DNA of 64,000 bases from an uncultured Prevotellaceae bacterium (GTDB taxonomy: Bacteria; Bacteroidota; Bacteroidia; Bacteroidales; Muribaculaceae): contig ONIY01000024.1 in assembly GCA_900318065.1 (NCBI GenBank), positions 1 through 64,000 on the forward strand, written 5' to 3'. Made by a program: the position numbers and the translations under genes. Positions 26,377-36,248 of this stretch are shown in pieces; the first letter of the stretch is position 1; each line of letters opens with the position of its first letter. The notes under the pieces are model-generated. The model was not told the DNA's origin. It made no database searches and saw only the letters and a program-made list of their open reading frames with translations.

Positions 26377-26940
26377 ATGAAGTTCTTGATTGTTGGACTG
26401 GGTAACATTGGTGCTGAGTATCAAGACACCCGTCACAACATAGGTTTTACAATATTGGATGCCTTTGCCGAGGCGTCCAATGTTGTTTTTGCCTCGCAAC
26501 GTTATGGGGCTGTGGCACAGATGCGCCTCAAGAACCAGCAACTGGTGCTCTTGAAGCCGTCGACCTACATGAACCGTAGCGGCGAGGCAGTGCGCTACTG
26601 GATGCAGAAAGAGAAAATCGACCTCGACCACCTGCTGGTGATCGTCGACGACCTGGCGCTGCCCTTTGGCACCATCAGGATGCGCGGCAAGGGTGCCGAC
26701 GGAGGCCACAACGGACTGAAGAACATCAACTCCATGGTGGGCTCGCAAAACTATGCGCGCCTGCGATTTGGCATAGGCCACGACTTCCCCGAGGGAGCAC
26801 AAGTGGACTATGTGCTTGGACCCCTCACCCCCGAGGAGCGCCAACTGCTCCCCGAGCGCACCGGCAAAGCCGTCGACGCCATCAAGGCCTTCTGCCTGAG
26901 CGGCCTGAGCTTCGCCATGACACACTATAATAATAAGTGA
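26377..26940 (+). CDS. pth: Peptidyl-tRNA hydrolase
   Basis: 187 residues from ATG 26377 ([24 protein letters not shown]). An in-frame ATG at 26290 overlapping rplY would add 29 polar residues not typical of the family. Catalytic features: the TRHNIGF histidine, [10 protein letters not shown], and [24 protein letters not shown]. It releases tRNA from stalled peptidyl-tRNAs. Cotranscribed with rplY by position. Confidence 0.93.
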   Translation: MKFLIVGLGNIGAEYQDTRHNIGFTILDAFAEASNVVFASQRYGAVAQMRLKNQQLVLLKPSTYMNRSGEAVRYWMQKEKIDLDHLLVIVDDLALPFGTIRMRGKGADGGHNGLKNINSMVGSQNYARLRFGIGHDFPEGAQVDYVLGPLTPEERQLLPERTGKAVDAIKAFCLSGLSFAMTHYNNK

Positions 26941-27095
26941 TAAGCAATAAGGGTTAAGGGTTAAGGGTTAAGAGTTAAGAGTTAAGGGTTAAGGGTTAAG
27001 GGGTAAGAGTTAAGTGTTAAGTGTTAAGTGACAAATGTCAAGTGTTAAGTGACAAATGTCAAATGTTAAGTGACAAATGTCAAGTGTTAAGTGAC
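26938..27095. repeat. Heptamer tandem array, GGGTTAA then AAGTGTT types
   Basis: About 150 bases of direct heptamers: GGGTTAA/GAGTTAA units to about 27010, then a longer 22-bp-like unit (AAGTGACAAATGTCAAGTGTT) repeated three times to 27095. It begins at the pth stop codon and runs into the 74-bp element. Confidence 0.85.
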
Positions 27096-27097
27096 CA

Positions 27098-27171
27098 CAA
27101 CTCCCCCTCTAAGATAGACCAATGGTGCAAGCCGAAGCCAGCGGCAAAACTTGTTTTGGCATTGGTGAGGC
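27098..27171. repeat. 74-bp dispersed element, copy 2, fused to the S4 gene
   Basis: Same 74 bases as 25279-25352. Its internal ATG at 27122 now opens the frame of the S4-domain gene. Confidence 0.85.
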
Positions 27172-27613
27172 GCAGCCCATTGATGCTGAAAGAGCTTTCA
27201 AGACCCGCTCGCTGGCTACCGACCAGTGCAAGCTGGGACGCGTGACCATCAAGGGCATGAACGTTAAGCCGTCGCACAACATCAAGGTGGGCGACGTGAT
27301 ACAGGTGCGCAAGCCGCCCATCACGTTCACCTTTGAGGTCGTGGGGTTGCTAAACAACCGCGTGGGTGCCAAACTCGTGCCCAACTACCTGAAAAACATC
27401 ACCCCCGACGACCAGTACCGCCTGCTGGAGATGGCACGCATCGGAGGCTTCGTCCGCCGCCAAAAGGGAATGGGACGACCCACCAAGAAAGAAGGCCGAG
27501 AGATGAAAGAGTTTGCCGACGAGGCATTCTTCGGCTTCGACGACTGGGACGACGAGAACCCCCTCTGGACCGAAGAAGACGAAGAAGCACTACAGAAAAA
27601 GGACAAAGAATAA
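27122..27613 (+). CDS. S4-domain RNA-binding protein (Hsp15/HslR-like) with replaced N-terminus
   Basis: 163 codons. From residue about 24 the sequence is a normal Hsp15-like S4 domain: AFKTRSLATDQCKLGRVTIKG, VKPSHNIKVGDVIQVRKPP, followed by a C-terminal extension (GRPTKKEGREMKEFADEAFFG) common in Bacteroidota and an acidic tail. The expected first dozen residues (RxDKWLWxxR, the first S4 helix) are absent. Instead residues 1-17 are encoded by the 74-bp repeat. Hsp15 binds ribosomal 50S-peptidyl-tRNA complexes; a missing first helix should weaken RNA binding. The gene may be impaired, or the repeat may supply a new start. Confidence 0.75.
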   Translation: MVQAEASGKTCFGIGEAQPIDAERAFKTRSLATDQCKLGRVTIKGMNVKPSHNIKVGDVIQVRKPPITFTFEVVGLLNNRVGAKLVPNYLKNITPDDQYRLLEMARIGGFVRRQKGMGRPTKKEGREMKEFADEAFFGFDDWDDENPLWTEEDEEALQKKDKE

Positions 27614-27654
27614 AGTACAAAGGACGAAGGACTAAGGACTTTGTACTTTTAAAA

Positions 27655-29511
27655 TCACATATAGAGTTTATTATTCTCAAAGTCGACTTCACCTTCTAGC
27701 TGTGTCACGAAGTCGTCGAGCACGTCGCGTTCCACGTCGCCCAGGTCAAATTCCTTCTCGGCATCCTTGCGGATGAGCGAGATCCACTCGCGTCGCGCTG
27801 CCACATAGTCGGCATGGATGCGCTCCACCGTCTCGGCGTCGAGGTTGTCGATGTGGTAATAGTCGAGAATCATGCGATAGGTCCACGACCAGCGATACTC
27901 GTTGTAGTTGTTGTGGATTGTGACAAAACGCTCGAGCACGCTCTCTATCGACGACAGTTTGCCGTCGATGATATCGGCAATCAGGCGTTGCTCCTCGCTC
28001 TCGGGGAGCAGCATCCCCGACAGGTCCACCCAGTTGCCCTCGCCAGTGCTTGACGATGGCACCACAGGACGGTGGCGCTTGAGCACAGCACCCATGTAGA
28101 TGCGCAGCGCCAGGTCGTAGAAACGAATGCCCTTGCGCAGCAGCGGCGCCTTGATCACATACTCATGGTAGTTGTAGGTGCTCACATTGTCGCCACTTGC
28201 CTCACGCAGGTTCTCCAGGATTTTCTTGCCCCTGAGTACCTCGCTAATCGAGAACGGGCTGAGCCAGTCGAAGTTGACAATGCTCTTGCGGTCGGCAACG
28301 CGGCGCTTGTCGCGCTTGGGCCACTTGCGGATGTCGCGATACAGTCCCACCGTGGCAAAGTTGCGCCCGGGCACCAGATACATCGTGTCGCTGTAGGCAA
28401 TGAGATAGGAGAACGGCAGGTCGCGCGTGTCGGGGTGATACATCAGCTTGCCAAAGAGCACGCTGAAGGTGCCTATGTTGGCAGGCATCAGCAGGTAGGC
28501 GCCACTGGCAGTCTTGGTGCCACGCTCCAGGATGCCATAGTGCATAGGACCCATCTTGTAGGCATGGTTGCTGAAGTTGGTCGCCGAGCCGGCGTTGTAG
28601 AACGAGAACTGGCCGCCAATGAGCAGCGAACTCTTGTGGTGACTCACCGTGAACGGACCACAGAAGGCGGCGCACGCCTCGCCGTTCGACATGTAGCTGT
28701 TGGCAAAGAACACGCTGCTTGCCGCCGTGAAACCGTTGCTCAGCTCGCACGCCTCGCCCACCATGCAGTCTACTATCTTCACGCTGTTGATAATCTTAGA
28801 GCCACCGCTAATTATCGAGTTCTCGCAAATCACGCCAGTGCCTATCGTTATGGGATTCTCGACAGTGCTGCTGATGGTGCAGTTACTCAGTCGCGAAGCA
28901 CCACTCATGTGGCAGCCGTCGCCTATCACGGCATTGGTAATCTCGTTGGTGTTGATGATTTTCACGTTGTTGCCTATGGTGCTGCACTCGGGGCGCGACT
29001 CGGCGATGGACTTCTCCACAAGAGCCCTCAACGCCTCATTAAACGCCTTGTTGCCAAACTGCTTCACCATGAGAGCGGCAAGCTGGCTGTTGAGCCCGTC
29101 AAAGATGAGCAGGTTGCCCTTGCCCACCTCGTTGAGCACCGAGATCAGGATGCCCTGGCCATAGTTGGCGTCGGGGCGAGTCTCGATGGTGCACACGTTA
29201 GAGATGTGGCACTGGTCGCCCACTATCACATTATTCATGTAATTGCCAATGTTCTCTATCAGGCAGTTGTCGCCAACCGTCACGTTGCGCAGTGTGGCGT
29301 TGTTGATGCCACAGCGCTTCACAAAACCCTCGCTCACCTCGATGCTGCCGCAGCAGCCGCCCAGCCGAGCCGTGCCATAGAAAGTGACACGATGCAGGCA
29401 ATTAGGGTCGAAGCCACGGGCAACCATCACATCCTGCCAGTCCTGAGCTTGGCAGCCATTCATCTCCAGGATTGATATCTCTTCCTTGTTTAAGTTACGA
29501 TATTTCTTCAT
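27655..29511 (-). CDS. DUF4954 family protein (left-handed beta-helix)
   Basis: 618 residues. After a short N-terminal segment the first 330 residues are hexapeptide-type repeats (GDNCLIENIGNYMNNVIVGD, GDGCHMSGASRLSNCTIS) forming a left-handed parallel beta-helix, like UDP-sugar acetyl/pyrophosphorylase enzymes. The C-terminal half is helical. The family is nearly restricted to Bacteroidota and is sometimes annotated as a nucleotidyltransferase-like protein; the reaction is unknown. TATTTTTG at 29563-29570 on the minus strand is a plausible promoter box. Confidence 0.88.
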   Translation of the reverse strand: MKKYRNLNKEEISILEMNGCQAQDWQDVMVARGFDPNCLHRVTFYGTARLGGCCGSIEVSEGFVKRCGINNATLRNVTVGDNCLIENIGNYMNNVIVGDQCHISNVCTIETRPDANYGQGILISVLNEVGKGNLLIFDGLNSQLAALMVKQFGNKAFNEALRALVEKSIAESRPECSTIGNNVKIINTNEITNAVIGDGCHMSGASRLSNCTISSTVENPITIGTGVICENSIISGGSKIINSVKIVDCMVGEACELSNGFTAASSVFFANSYMSNGEACAAFCGPFTVSHHKSSLLIGGQFSFYNAGSATNFSNHAYKMGPMHYGILERGTKTASGAYLLMPANIGTFSVLFGKLMYHPDTRDLPFSYLIAYSDTMYLVPGRNFATVGLYRDIRKWPKRDKRRVADRKSIVNFDWLSPFSISEVLRGKKILENLREASGDNVSTYNYHEYVIKAPLLRKGIRFYDLALRIYMGAVLKRHRPVVPSSSTGEGNWVDLSGMLLPESEEQRLIADIIDGKLSSIESVLERFVTIHNNYNEYRWSWTYRMILDYYHIDNLDAETVERIHADYVAARREWISLIRKDAEKEFDLGDVERDVLDDFVTQLEGEVDFENNKLYM

Positions 29512-29692
29512 TTATTGTCTATTATTGTCTTCTTTTAAACAGGCTTAGTATTGTTTGCAGCGCAAAAATACACATTTTAAACCAACCCATCACAATACTT
29601 GCATCTCTTTAACCTCCATTTCGAATCATAACCATTTTTTGAGTTTTATAACCCAATTAGGTCATAAAACAAAACCTAAACAACCCCTAAAT

Positions 29693-29725
29693 TTCGGACA
29701 AAAAGAACCGTCCCTTTTGTCCGAA
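29693..29725. repeat. CGGACAAAAG hairpin, copy 1
   Basis: Palindrome TTCGGACAAAAAG ... CTTTTGTCCGAA with loop AACCGTCC. It is nearly identical to 29781-29815. Confidence 0.8.
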
Positions 29726-29731
29726 GGAAAA

Positions 29732-29756
29732 CTCCCCCTCTAAGATAGAGGGGGGT
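29732..29756. repeat. CCCCCTCT palindrome between twin hairpins
   Basis: CTCCCCCTCTAAGATAGAGGG and further G residues: the same family as at 18919, lying midway between the two hairpin copies. Confidence 0.7.
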
Positions 29757-29780
29757 GGGGGGAGTATGACTGCCTCAAAA

Positions 29781-29815
29781 AATCGGACAAAAAGAACCGT
29801 CCCTTTTGTCCGATT
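29781..29815 (+). terminator. CGGACAAAAG hairpin, copy 2, with T-tract
   Basis: AATCGGACAAAAAG ... CTTTTGTCCGATT, followed by T residues to 29820 on the plus strand. It looks like an intrinsic terminator, but no plus-strand gene precedes it. Confidence 0.6.
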
Positions 29816-29938
29816 TTTTTTGATTGGAATTTAAGATTTGCTCATTTTTCAGTCTTGACATGGTGGCACAAAGAAACTGGTTGCGGACTTCACAGTCCAC
29901 AACCAGCCGAACTAAAATTTATTCTGAGAAAATATTAC

Positions 29939-30322
29939 TTAATTCTTCACCTGCTTGGTGGTGATTATGGTTCCGTCGGTATAGCGAGTGACCACAATGT
30001 TCAAGCCCTTGAACGGACGACTGCTAACGCGGCCCATCACGTCGATGTACTCAACACTCTCCACCTGAACCGACTGCATAACGCCGTTGATGCCAGTGGG
30101 GATGTCGTTAATCGCGGGGTGATACTTAAACTCGCTCACGTAATAAACTTTAGCCTGGTCATCTTGAGCGCGAGGAGTAACACTCAGAGTGTTTACATCA
30201 CCACTTGTAGGCTCTTCGAGCGATTTCACACGACCATAGTAGTGAACGATATAGTTGGGCTGATAAGCAGTATTACGCTGCAAAATTACAAAAAATAATG
30301 GTAATTTAGTAAACAAATTCAC
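29939..30322 (-). pseudogene. C-terminal remnant of a T9SS-secreted protein
   Basis: The last 110 codons of a secreted protein: an interior segment (QPNYIVHYYGRVKSLEEP) then a type A T9SS sorting domain (YIDVMGRVSSRPFKGLNIVV, TRYTDGTIITTKQVKN). There is no signal peptide; the first dozen codons are AT-rich spacer translated from a GTG. The sorting domain closely resembles the end of the giant DUF4465 protein at 46567. Confidence 0.7.
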
Positions 30323-30472
30323 TAAAAAATTATGTTTTTAGCATATTTTAACTTTTATGGCTTTCTGATTGTTACTCGCATAGCAACACATCAAGAAAGA
30401 CGAAAAGGTGGGTACATTAATAATAAAGGTGAGTCAACTAATGATTTTGTTGCATTATTGGTTGCTTTGTTG

Positions 30473-30480
30473 TAACTTTG
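30473..30480 (+). promoter_or_regulatory. TAnnTTTG box for the PH-domain gene
   Basis: TAACTTTG, 41 bp before ATG 30522. A convincing upstream TTTG at the usual 19-21 bp spacing is not seen. Confidence 0.5.
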
Positions 30481-30521
30481 CGACAAGAAAGCGAAAAAAC
30501 ACCAACTTAAACTATTTCGTT

Positions 30522-30977
30522 ATGGGATATATTCAGAAGCATTTGATGGCTGGCGAGAAAGTCGCCTACGAGGCAAAGCAGCATTGGATCATCTACACCT
30601 GGCCCATTATTCTGGGCATAGTGTCGCTTGCCGCGTTCCTGCTGCCTCTTGAGGCATGGATTAATGCCTGCATCTGCTGCGCGCTGCTGTTGATTGCCTT
30701 TTGCTGGGGCGTGTCGATTTATGGCGGCAGGCAGTATGTTGTCACTACCGACCGCCTCATCTTCAAGCGCGGCATCATCAACCGCAACTCTCACGAGCTG
30801 CTGCTCAAGAAATGCGAGGGTGTGCAGGTCGACCAGTCGATCATGGGGCGCATCTTTGACTACGGCACTGTGGTGGTGACCACCGGCGAGGTGACCAACC
30901 GCTACAAGTACATCAGCACTCCGCTCAAGTTCACCACCAAGATCCACGAGCAGATTTCAAAGATTAAAGACGCCTGA
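30522..30977 (+). CDS. Bacterial PH-domain membrane protein (YdbS/YdbT-like)
   Basis: 151 residues from ATG 30522 (MGYIQKHLMAGEKVAYEAKQ); codons open upstream to 30408 overlap the promoter and are not used. Two membrane helices (about 27-44 and 50-68) are followed by a bPH_2 domain (YVVTTDRLIFKRGIINRNSHELLLKKCEGVQVD... GTVVVTTGEVTNRYKYIS). Small proteins of this type sit in the inner membrane with the PH-like domain in the cytosol; function unknown. Confidence 0.85.
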   Translation: MGYIQKHLMAGEKVAYEAKQHWIIYTWPIILGIVSLAAFLLPLEAWINACICCALLLIAFCWGVSIYGGRQYVVTTDRLIFKRGIINRNSHELLLKKCEGVQVDQSIMGRIFDYGTVVVTTGEVTNRYKYISTPLKFTTKIHEQISKIKDA

Positions 30978-31075
30978 CCAAAGGCTGACCATAGCCTGGG
31001 CCCCAGGCACAGCACAGAATGAGCGGATGTTGTTGACCCTCTACCGAGGCTCGGAATAAGGGAAAAACTCACGAT

Positions 31076-31116
31076 ACCCCACGCCACGCACCCCTTCGGG
31101 GTACGCGCCGTGGGGT
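31076..31116. repeat. GC-rich nested palindrome
   Basis: Outer arms ACCCCACG / CGTGGGGT and an inner ACCCCTTCGGGGT hairpin, in the spacer before valS. A further CCCCCTCGGGG follows near 31130. It looks like a dispersed structured repeat. Confidence 0.65.
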
Positions 31117-31238
31117 TGCACCATTTCGCCCCCCTCGGGGACGCTTTGGCCTCGGCCAACTCGCAAAAGCCATAGTTGTGCCGTTTTCATTTTTTTATCG
31201 CCCGAAACACAGAAAATCTCAAAAACTTCGCCATTGAT

Positions 31239-31269
31239 TTTGCATTTCACTCGGCTTTGAGTATCTTTG
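31239..31269 (+). promoter_or_regulatory. Promoter for valS
   Basis: TTTG (31239-31242), a 19-bp spacer, TATCTTTG (31262-31269), ATG at 31312. Confidence 0.75.
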
Positions 31270-31311
31270 CAGTTTGAAATAAAATCTTAATCTACATTAT
31301 TAATATATAAT

Positions 31312-34008
31312 ATGAACACTTTGGCAACTAAGTACGACCCTAAAGCGGTCGAGGAAAAATGGTATAAGTACTGGATTGACAACGACTTGTTTAAGTCGGT
31401 GCCCGATGAGCGTGAACCCTACACAATCGTGATACCACCACCCAACGTCACCGGTGTGCTTCACATGGGCCACATGCTCAACAACACCATCCAGGACATC
31501 CTCATGCGCCGCGCGCGCCAGGAGGGCAAGAACGCCCTGTGGGTGCCCGGCACCGACCACGCGAGCATCGCTACCGAGGCCAAAGTGGTGAAACGCCTCG
31601 CCGAGCAAGGCATCAAGAAGACCGACCTGAGCCGCGAGGAGTTTCTCAAGCACGCCTGGGAGTGGACCCACGAGCACGGCGGCATCATCTTGCAGCAGCT
31701 GCGCAAGCTGGGCGCCTCGTGCGACTGGAGCCGCACCGCCTTCACCATGGACGAGACACGCAGCGAGAGCGTGCTCCGCGTCTTCGTCGACCTCTACGAC
31801 AAGGGCCTTATCTACCGTGGCCTGCGCATGGTGAACTGGGACCCCAAGGCTCAGACTGCTCTCAGCAACGAGGAGGTTATCTACCGCGAGGAGAAGAGCA
31901 AACTCTACTACCTCAAGTATTATGTTGCCGACGATGACATGAGCGGCGAGACAGGCGCCGAGGGCGAAGTGGTTCACCGCGACGCTCAGGGCCGCCGCTA
32001 CGCAGTGGTTGCCACCACCCGCCCCGAGACCATCATGGGCGACACCGCCATGTGCATCAACCCCAAGGACCCCAAGAACCAGTGGCTGCGCGGCAAGAAG
32101 GTGATAGTTCCACTGGTAAACCGCGTGATACCCGTTATCGAGGACCGCTATGTCGACATCGAGTTTGGTACCGGTTGCCTCAAGGTGACCCCCGCCCACG
32201 ACGTTAACGACTACATGCTGGGCAAGACCCATAACCTTGAGACCATCGACATCTTCAACGCCGACGCCACCATCAGCGAGCAGTCGCCACTCTACGTGGG
32301 CATGACTCGTGAGGAGGTGCGCAAGGTAATCGTTGTCGACCTCAAGAACGCCGACTTGATGGAGAAGGTAGAGGACTATGACAACAAGGTGGGCTACAGC
32401 GAGCGCAACAGCGACACCGCCGTAGAGCCACGCCTGTGCATGCAGTGGTTCATCAACATGAAGCACTTTGCCGACCTGGCTCTGCCACCCGTGATGAACG
32501 ACGACATCAAGTTCTTCCCTCCCAAGTACAAGAACACCTATCGCAGCTGGCTCGAGAACATCCAGGACTGGTGCATCAGCCGCCAGTTGTGGTGGGGACA
32601 CCGCATCCCTGCCTACTTCCTGCCCACCAGCGGAGAGGAAGAGAAGTTTGTGGTTGCCCTCACCAGGGAAGAGGCGCTCGAGAAAGCCCACAAGATGCCT
32701 GGCTACGAGAACATCACCATCGACGACCTGCGCCAGGACGAGGACGCCCTCGACACCTGGTTCAGCTCATGGCTGTGGCCCATCTCGCTCTTCGACGGCA
32801 TTCGCAACCCCGGCAACGAGGAGATCAAGTACTACTACCCCACCAGCGACCTTGTGACAGCCCCCGACATCATCTTCTTCTGGGTGACACGCATGATCAT
32901 GGCAGGCTATGAGTACACCGGCGACATGCCATTCCGCAACGTTTACTTCACCGGTATCGTGCGCGACAAGCTGGGCCGCAAGATGTCGAAGTCGCTGGGC
33001 AACAGCCCCGACCCCATCGAGCTCATGGACAAGTTTGGTGCCGACGGCGTGCGCATGGGCATGATGCTCAGCGCCCCTGCCGGCAACGACATCCTCTTCG
33101 ACGAAGCCCTGTGCGAGCAAGGCCGCAACTTCAACAACAAGATTTGGAACGCGTTCCGTCTCGTCAAGGGATGGGAGGCAGCCAGCATAGAGCAGCCCGA
33201 GCACAGCCGCCTCGCCATCGAGTGGTTCCAGGCACAGCTCAACAGCACCCTCGCCGAGGTAAAGGACCTGTACACCAAGTTCCGCATCAGCGACGCCCTG
33301 ATGGCTGTGTACCGCCTGTTCTGGGAAGACTTCTCGGCACTCTACCTTGAGATTGTCAAGCCCGCCTACCAGCAGCCCATCGACACAGCAACACTCGATG
33401 CCACCCTCCACTTCTTCGACATCCTGCTGCGCCTCATCCACCCGTTCATGCCATTCATCAGCGAGGAGCTGTGGCAGCACATCAGCGAGCGCAAGCCCGG
33501 CGAGAGCATCATGTATGCCCTCATTCCCGAGCCACAGCCAGTGGACGAGGCAGTAATCAAGGCTATGGCCGAGGCTCACGAGATTGTCACCGCCGTGCGC
33601 AACGTGCGCGCCAGCAAGAATATCCCCAACAAGAACATGCTCCAGCTGCAAGTGGCCAGCAAGGAGTGGAACAACGCCCTCCAGTCCATCATCCTCAAGC
33701 TCGCCGGCCTCGACGCCATCGAGGTGGTAGAGAGCAAGGATCCCACAGCAGCATCGTTCCTGGTGGGAACAACCGAGTTTGCCGTGCCACTGCACGACAA
33801 CATCAACGTTGCCGAAGAGATTGAAAAGCTTGAGAAGGAGCTGCAATACACGCAGGGCTTCCTGGCAAGCGTGGAGAAGAAGCTAAGCAACGAGCGCTTC
33901 GTGGCCAACGCCCCCGAGGCCGTGGTAGCCGCCGAGCGCAAGAAGCAAGCCGACGCCCAGAGCAAGATCGCCACACTGCAAGAAACCCTCGCAGCACTCA
34001 AGGGATAA
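31312..34008 (+). CDS. valS: Valyl-tRNA synthetase
   Basis: 898 residues, full length. Class I signatures: HIGH-type [11 protein letters not shown] (about residue 47) and KMSKSLGN (about 560). The editing CP1 domain lies between ([22 protein letters not shown]). The anticodon-binding domain and the C-terminal coiled coil ([14 protein letters not shown]) are complete. It charges tRNA-Val and edits threonyl-tRNA-Val. Codon use is strongly biased, as expected of a highly expressed gene; this also creates a long antisense open frame. Confidence 0.97.
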   Translation: MNTLATKYDPKAVEEKWYKYWIDNDLFKSVPDEREPYTIVIPPPNVTGVLHMGHMLNNTIQDILMRRARQEGKNALWVPGTDHASIATEAKVVKRLAEQGIKKTDLSREEFLKHAWEWTHEHGGIILQQLRKLGASCDWSRTAFTMDETRSESVLRVFVDLYDKGLIYRGLRMVNWDPKAQTALSNEEVIYREEKSKLYYLKYYVADDDMSGETGAEGEVVHRDAQGRRYAVVATTRPETIMGDTAMCINPKDPKNQWLRGKKVIVPLVNRVIPVIEDRYVDIEFGTGCLKVTPAHDVNDYMLGKTHNLETIDIFNADATISEQSPLYVGMTREEVRKVIVVDLKNADLMEKVEDYDNKVGYSERNSDTAVEPRLCMQWFINMKHFADLALPPVMNDDIKFFPPKYKNTYRSWLENIQDWCISRQLWWGHRIPAYFLPTSGEEEKFVVALTREEALEKAHKMPGYENITIDDLRQDEDALDTWFSSWLWPISLFDGIRNPGNEEIKYYYPTSDLVTAPDIIFFWVTRMIMAGYEYTGDMPFRNVYFTGIVRDKLGRKMSKSLGNSPDPIELMDKFGADGVRMGMMLSAPAGNDILFDEALCEQGRNFNNKIWNAFRLVKGWEAASIEQPEHSRLAIEWFQAQLNSTLAEVKDLYTKFRISDALMAVYRLFWEDFSALYLEIVKPAYQQPIDTATLDATLHFFDILLRLIHPFMPFISEELWQHISERKPGESIMYALIPEPQPVDEAVIKAMAEAHEIVTAVRNVRASKNIPNKNMLQLQVASKEWNNALQSIILKLAGLDAIEVVESKDPTAASFLVGTTEFAVPLHDNINVAEEIEKLEKELQYTQGFLASVEKKLSNERFVANAPEAVVAAERKKQADAQSKIATLQETLAALKG

Positions 34009-34095
34009 TGCTCAATGCATAATGCTTAATGCACAATGCATAATTCTCGAGAGCTCGATCGCTCGACTGCTCGATTGCTCGATTGCTCGAGAACT
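34006..34095. repeat. Short tandem arrays (AATGCAT type, CTCGATTG type)
   Basis: Directly after valS: units of AATGCATA/AATGCTTA (34008-34042), then CTCGATTG/CTCGACTG octamers (34045-34092). Confidence 0.7.
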
Positions 34096-34144
34096 GCATG
34101 CCACCTCATTTCATGTTTAACCCACTCAATTAGCACTCCACACA

Positions 34145-36064
34145 ATGAGCAGCATCAACAAATGGCGTCTTGATGACAGCGCCGAACTTTACAACATCAA
34201 CGGTTGGGGACTGAAGTACTTCTCAATCAACGACAAGGGACACATGACAGTGACCCCCAAGCAAACCTACACCGGCGTAGACCTGGTGGAAGTGATGGAC
34301 GAGTTGCGACAGCGCAATATCACAGCACCTGTGCTGCTGCGCTTTCCCGACATCCTCGACAACCGCATCGAGAAAATATCGAGCTGCTTCAAGAAGGCTG
34401 CCAAGGAATATGACTACCAGGCCAAGAACTTCATCATCTACCCCATCAAGGTGAACCAGATGCAGCCCGTGGTGGAAGAGATTGTGAGCCACGGCAAGAA
34501 GTTCAACATTGGGCTGGAAGCTGGCTCCAAACCTGAGCTACACGCCGTGCTGGCAATGAACATGGGCAAGATCAATGAGAACTCGCTCATAATTTGCAAC
34601 GGCTACAAGGACGAGAACTACATCGAGCTCGCACTGCTGGCGCAGAAGATGGGACGCCGCATCTTCCTCGTGGTGGAGAAACTCAACGAGCTCAAGCTCA
34701 TCACCTGCGTCGCCAAGAGGCTGAACGTGCGCCCCAACCTGGGCATTCGCATCAAGCTATCGAGCAGCGGCAGCGGCAAGTGGGAGGAGAGCGGCGGCGA
34801 CCGCAGCAAGTTTGGTCTCAACACCAGCGAGCTGCAAACCGCCATGGACTTCCTCACCAGCCACAAGATGGCCGACTGCCTCAAGCTCATCCATTTCCAC
34901 ATAGGCAGCCAGGTGACCAAGATTCGCCGCATCAAGAACGCGCTGCGCGAGGCTTGCCAGTTCTATGTGCAACTCACCAAGCTGGGCTTCGACATCGACT
35001 TCATCGACATTGGCGGCGGCCTGGGAGTGGACTACGACGGCACCCGCAACAGCGCCAGCGAGAACAGCATGAACTACTCCATCCAGGAGTATGTCAACGA
35101 CTCGGTCTATCAACTGGTGGACGCTTGCAACAAGAACGGCATCAAGCACCCCAACATCATCACTGAGAGCGGCCGCAGCCTCACTGCCCACCACTCGGTG
35201 CTTGTGCTCGAGGTGCTGGAGACAGCTTGCCTGCCACAGTGGGACGACGACAAGGACCACCTGCGCGAAGACGAGAACGAGCTGGTGAAGGACCTGTATG
35301 AAATCTACGACAAGATCAACATGGCGCGACTGCTCGAGGACTGGCACGACGCGCTGCAGATAAGGGAAGAGGCGCTCGACCTCTTCAGCCTGGGACTACT
35401 CGACCTGCGCACCCGCGCTATGGTGGAGAAACTCTTCTGGAGCGTGGCGCGCGAGGTGAACATGCTCGTGAGCGACATGAAGCACGCCCCTCAGGAACTG
35501 CGCTCGGTGGCAAAGATGCTGCCCGAGAAATACTTCTGCAACTTCTCGCTGTTCCAGTCGCTGCCCGACTCGTGGGCAATCGACCAGGTGTTCCCCGTGG
35601 TGCCGCTGGGACGACTCAACGAGCGCCCCGACCGCTTTGCCACCATCCAGGACATCACCTGCGACAGCGACGGCAAGATAGGCAACTTCATCTCCAACCA
35701 GGGATTCTCGCACTACCTGCCAGTGCATGCCCTCAAGGACGGAGAGCACTACTACCTGGGAGTGTTCCTCGTGGGAGCCTATCAGGAGATCCTGGGCGAC
35801 CTGCACAACCTCTTTGGCGACACTAATGCCGTGCACATCGACGTCTACAAAGACCACTACGAGATTGACCAAGTGATTGACGGCGAGACCGTTGCCGAGG
35901 TGCTCGACTACGCACAGTTCAGCCCCAAGGAGCTGGTGCGCAACGTGGAGTCGTGGGTGGCAGAGTCGATCCGCACCAAGAAGATCACCGCCGAGGAAGG
36001 CAACGAGTTCGTGCGCAACTACCGCTCAGGACTCTATGGATACACCTATCTCGAGAAAGAATAG
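34145..36064 (+). CDS. speA: Biosynthetic arginine decarboxylase
   Basis: 639 residues, the long SpeA type. The PLP lysine is in FIIYPIKVNQMQ (about residue 100); the PLP phosphate loop is in DIGGGLGVDYDG (about 290); the insertion domain and C-terminal helical domain are present (YLGVFLVGAYQEILGDLHN). It makes agmatine from arginine, the first step of the agmatine route to polyamines. Downstream polyamine genes are not adjacent. The preceding valS is separated by repeats, so it is probably a separate unit. Confidence 0.96.
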   Translation: MSSINKWRLDDSAELYNINGWGLKYFSINDKGHMTVTPKQTYTGVDLVEVMDELRQRNITAPVLLRFPDILDNRIEKISSCFKKAAKEYDYQAKNFIIYPIKVNQMQPVVEEIVSHGKKFNIGLEAGSKPELHAVLAMNMGKINENSLIICNGYKDENYIELALLAQKMGRRIFLVVEKLNELKLITCVAKRLNVRPNLGIRIKLSSSGSGKWEESGGDRSKFGLNTSELQTAMDFLTSHKMADCLKLIHFHIGSQVTKIRRIKNALREACQFYVQLTKLGFDIDFIDIGGGLGVDYDGTRNSASENSMNYSIQEYVNDSVYQLVDACNKNGIKHPNIITESGRSLTAHHSVLVLEVLETACLPQWDDDKDHLREDENELVKDLYEIYDKINMARLLEDWHDALQIREEALDLFSLGLLDLRTRAMVEKLFWSVAREVNMLVSDMKHAPQELRSVAKMLPEKYFCNFSLFQSLPDSWAIDQVFPVVPLGRLNERPDRFATIQDITCDSDGKIGNFISNQGFSHYLPVHALKDGEHYYLGVFLVGAYQEILGDLHNLFGDTNAVHIDVYKDHYEIDQVIDGETVAEVLDYAQFSPKELVRNVESWVAESIRTKKITAEEGNEFVRNYRSGLYGYTYLEKE

Positions 36065-36073
36065 GAACCTCTT

Positions 36074-36240
36074 TTAAGGGTTAAGTGTTAAGTTTTAAGG
36101 GTTAAGTGTTAAGTTTTAAGGGTTAAGAGTAAAGATTTAAGTGTAAAATGTTAAGTGTTAAGTGTTAAGTGCTCAACTTCTTAACTATTCCACTACTCTA
36201 CTACTCCACTATTCAACTAGTCCACTATTCCACTAATTTT
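36074..36240. repeat. Heptamer tandem arrays (GGGTTAAGTGTTAAG and ACTATTCC types)
   Basis: 36074-36175 consists of GGGTTAA/GTGTTAA/GTTTTAA units like those at 26938; 36183-36238 consists of CTACTCC/CTATTCC units. They fill the whole spacer after speA. Confidence 0.8.
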
Positions 36241-36248
36241 TATCTATT

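Noticed and set aside
28072-29475. Long plus-strand open frame opposite DUF4954
   Set aside because: Shadow of the real gene; composition is His/Val/Ala-rich and without recognisable motifs.
31300-32691. Long open frame (463 codons) on the minus strand
   Set aside because: It is antisense to valS; strong codon bias with GNC/NNC codons in the real gene opens the opposite strand. No domain, start signal or promoter.
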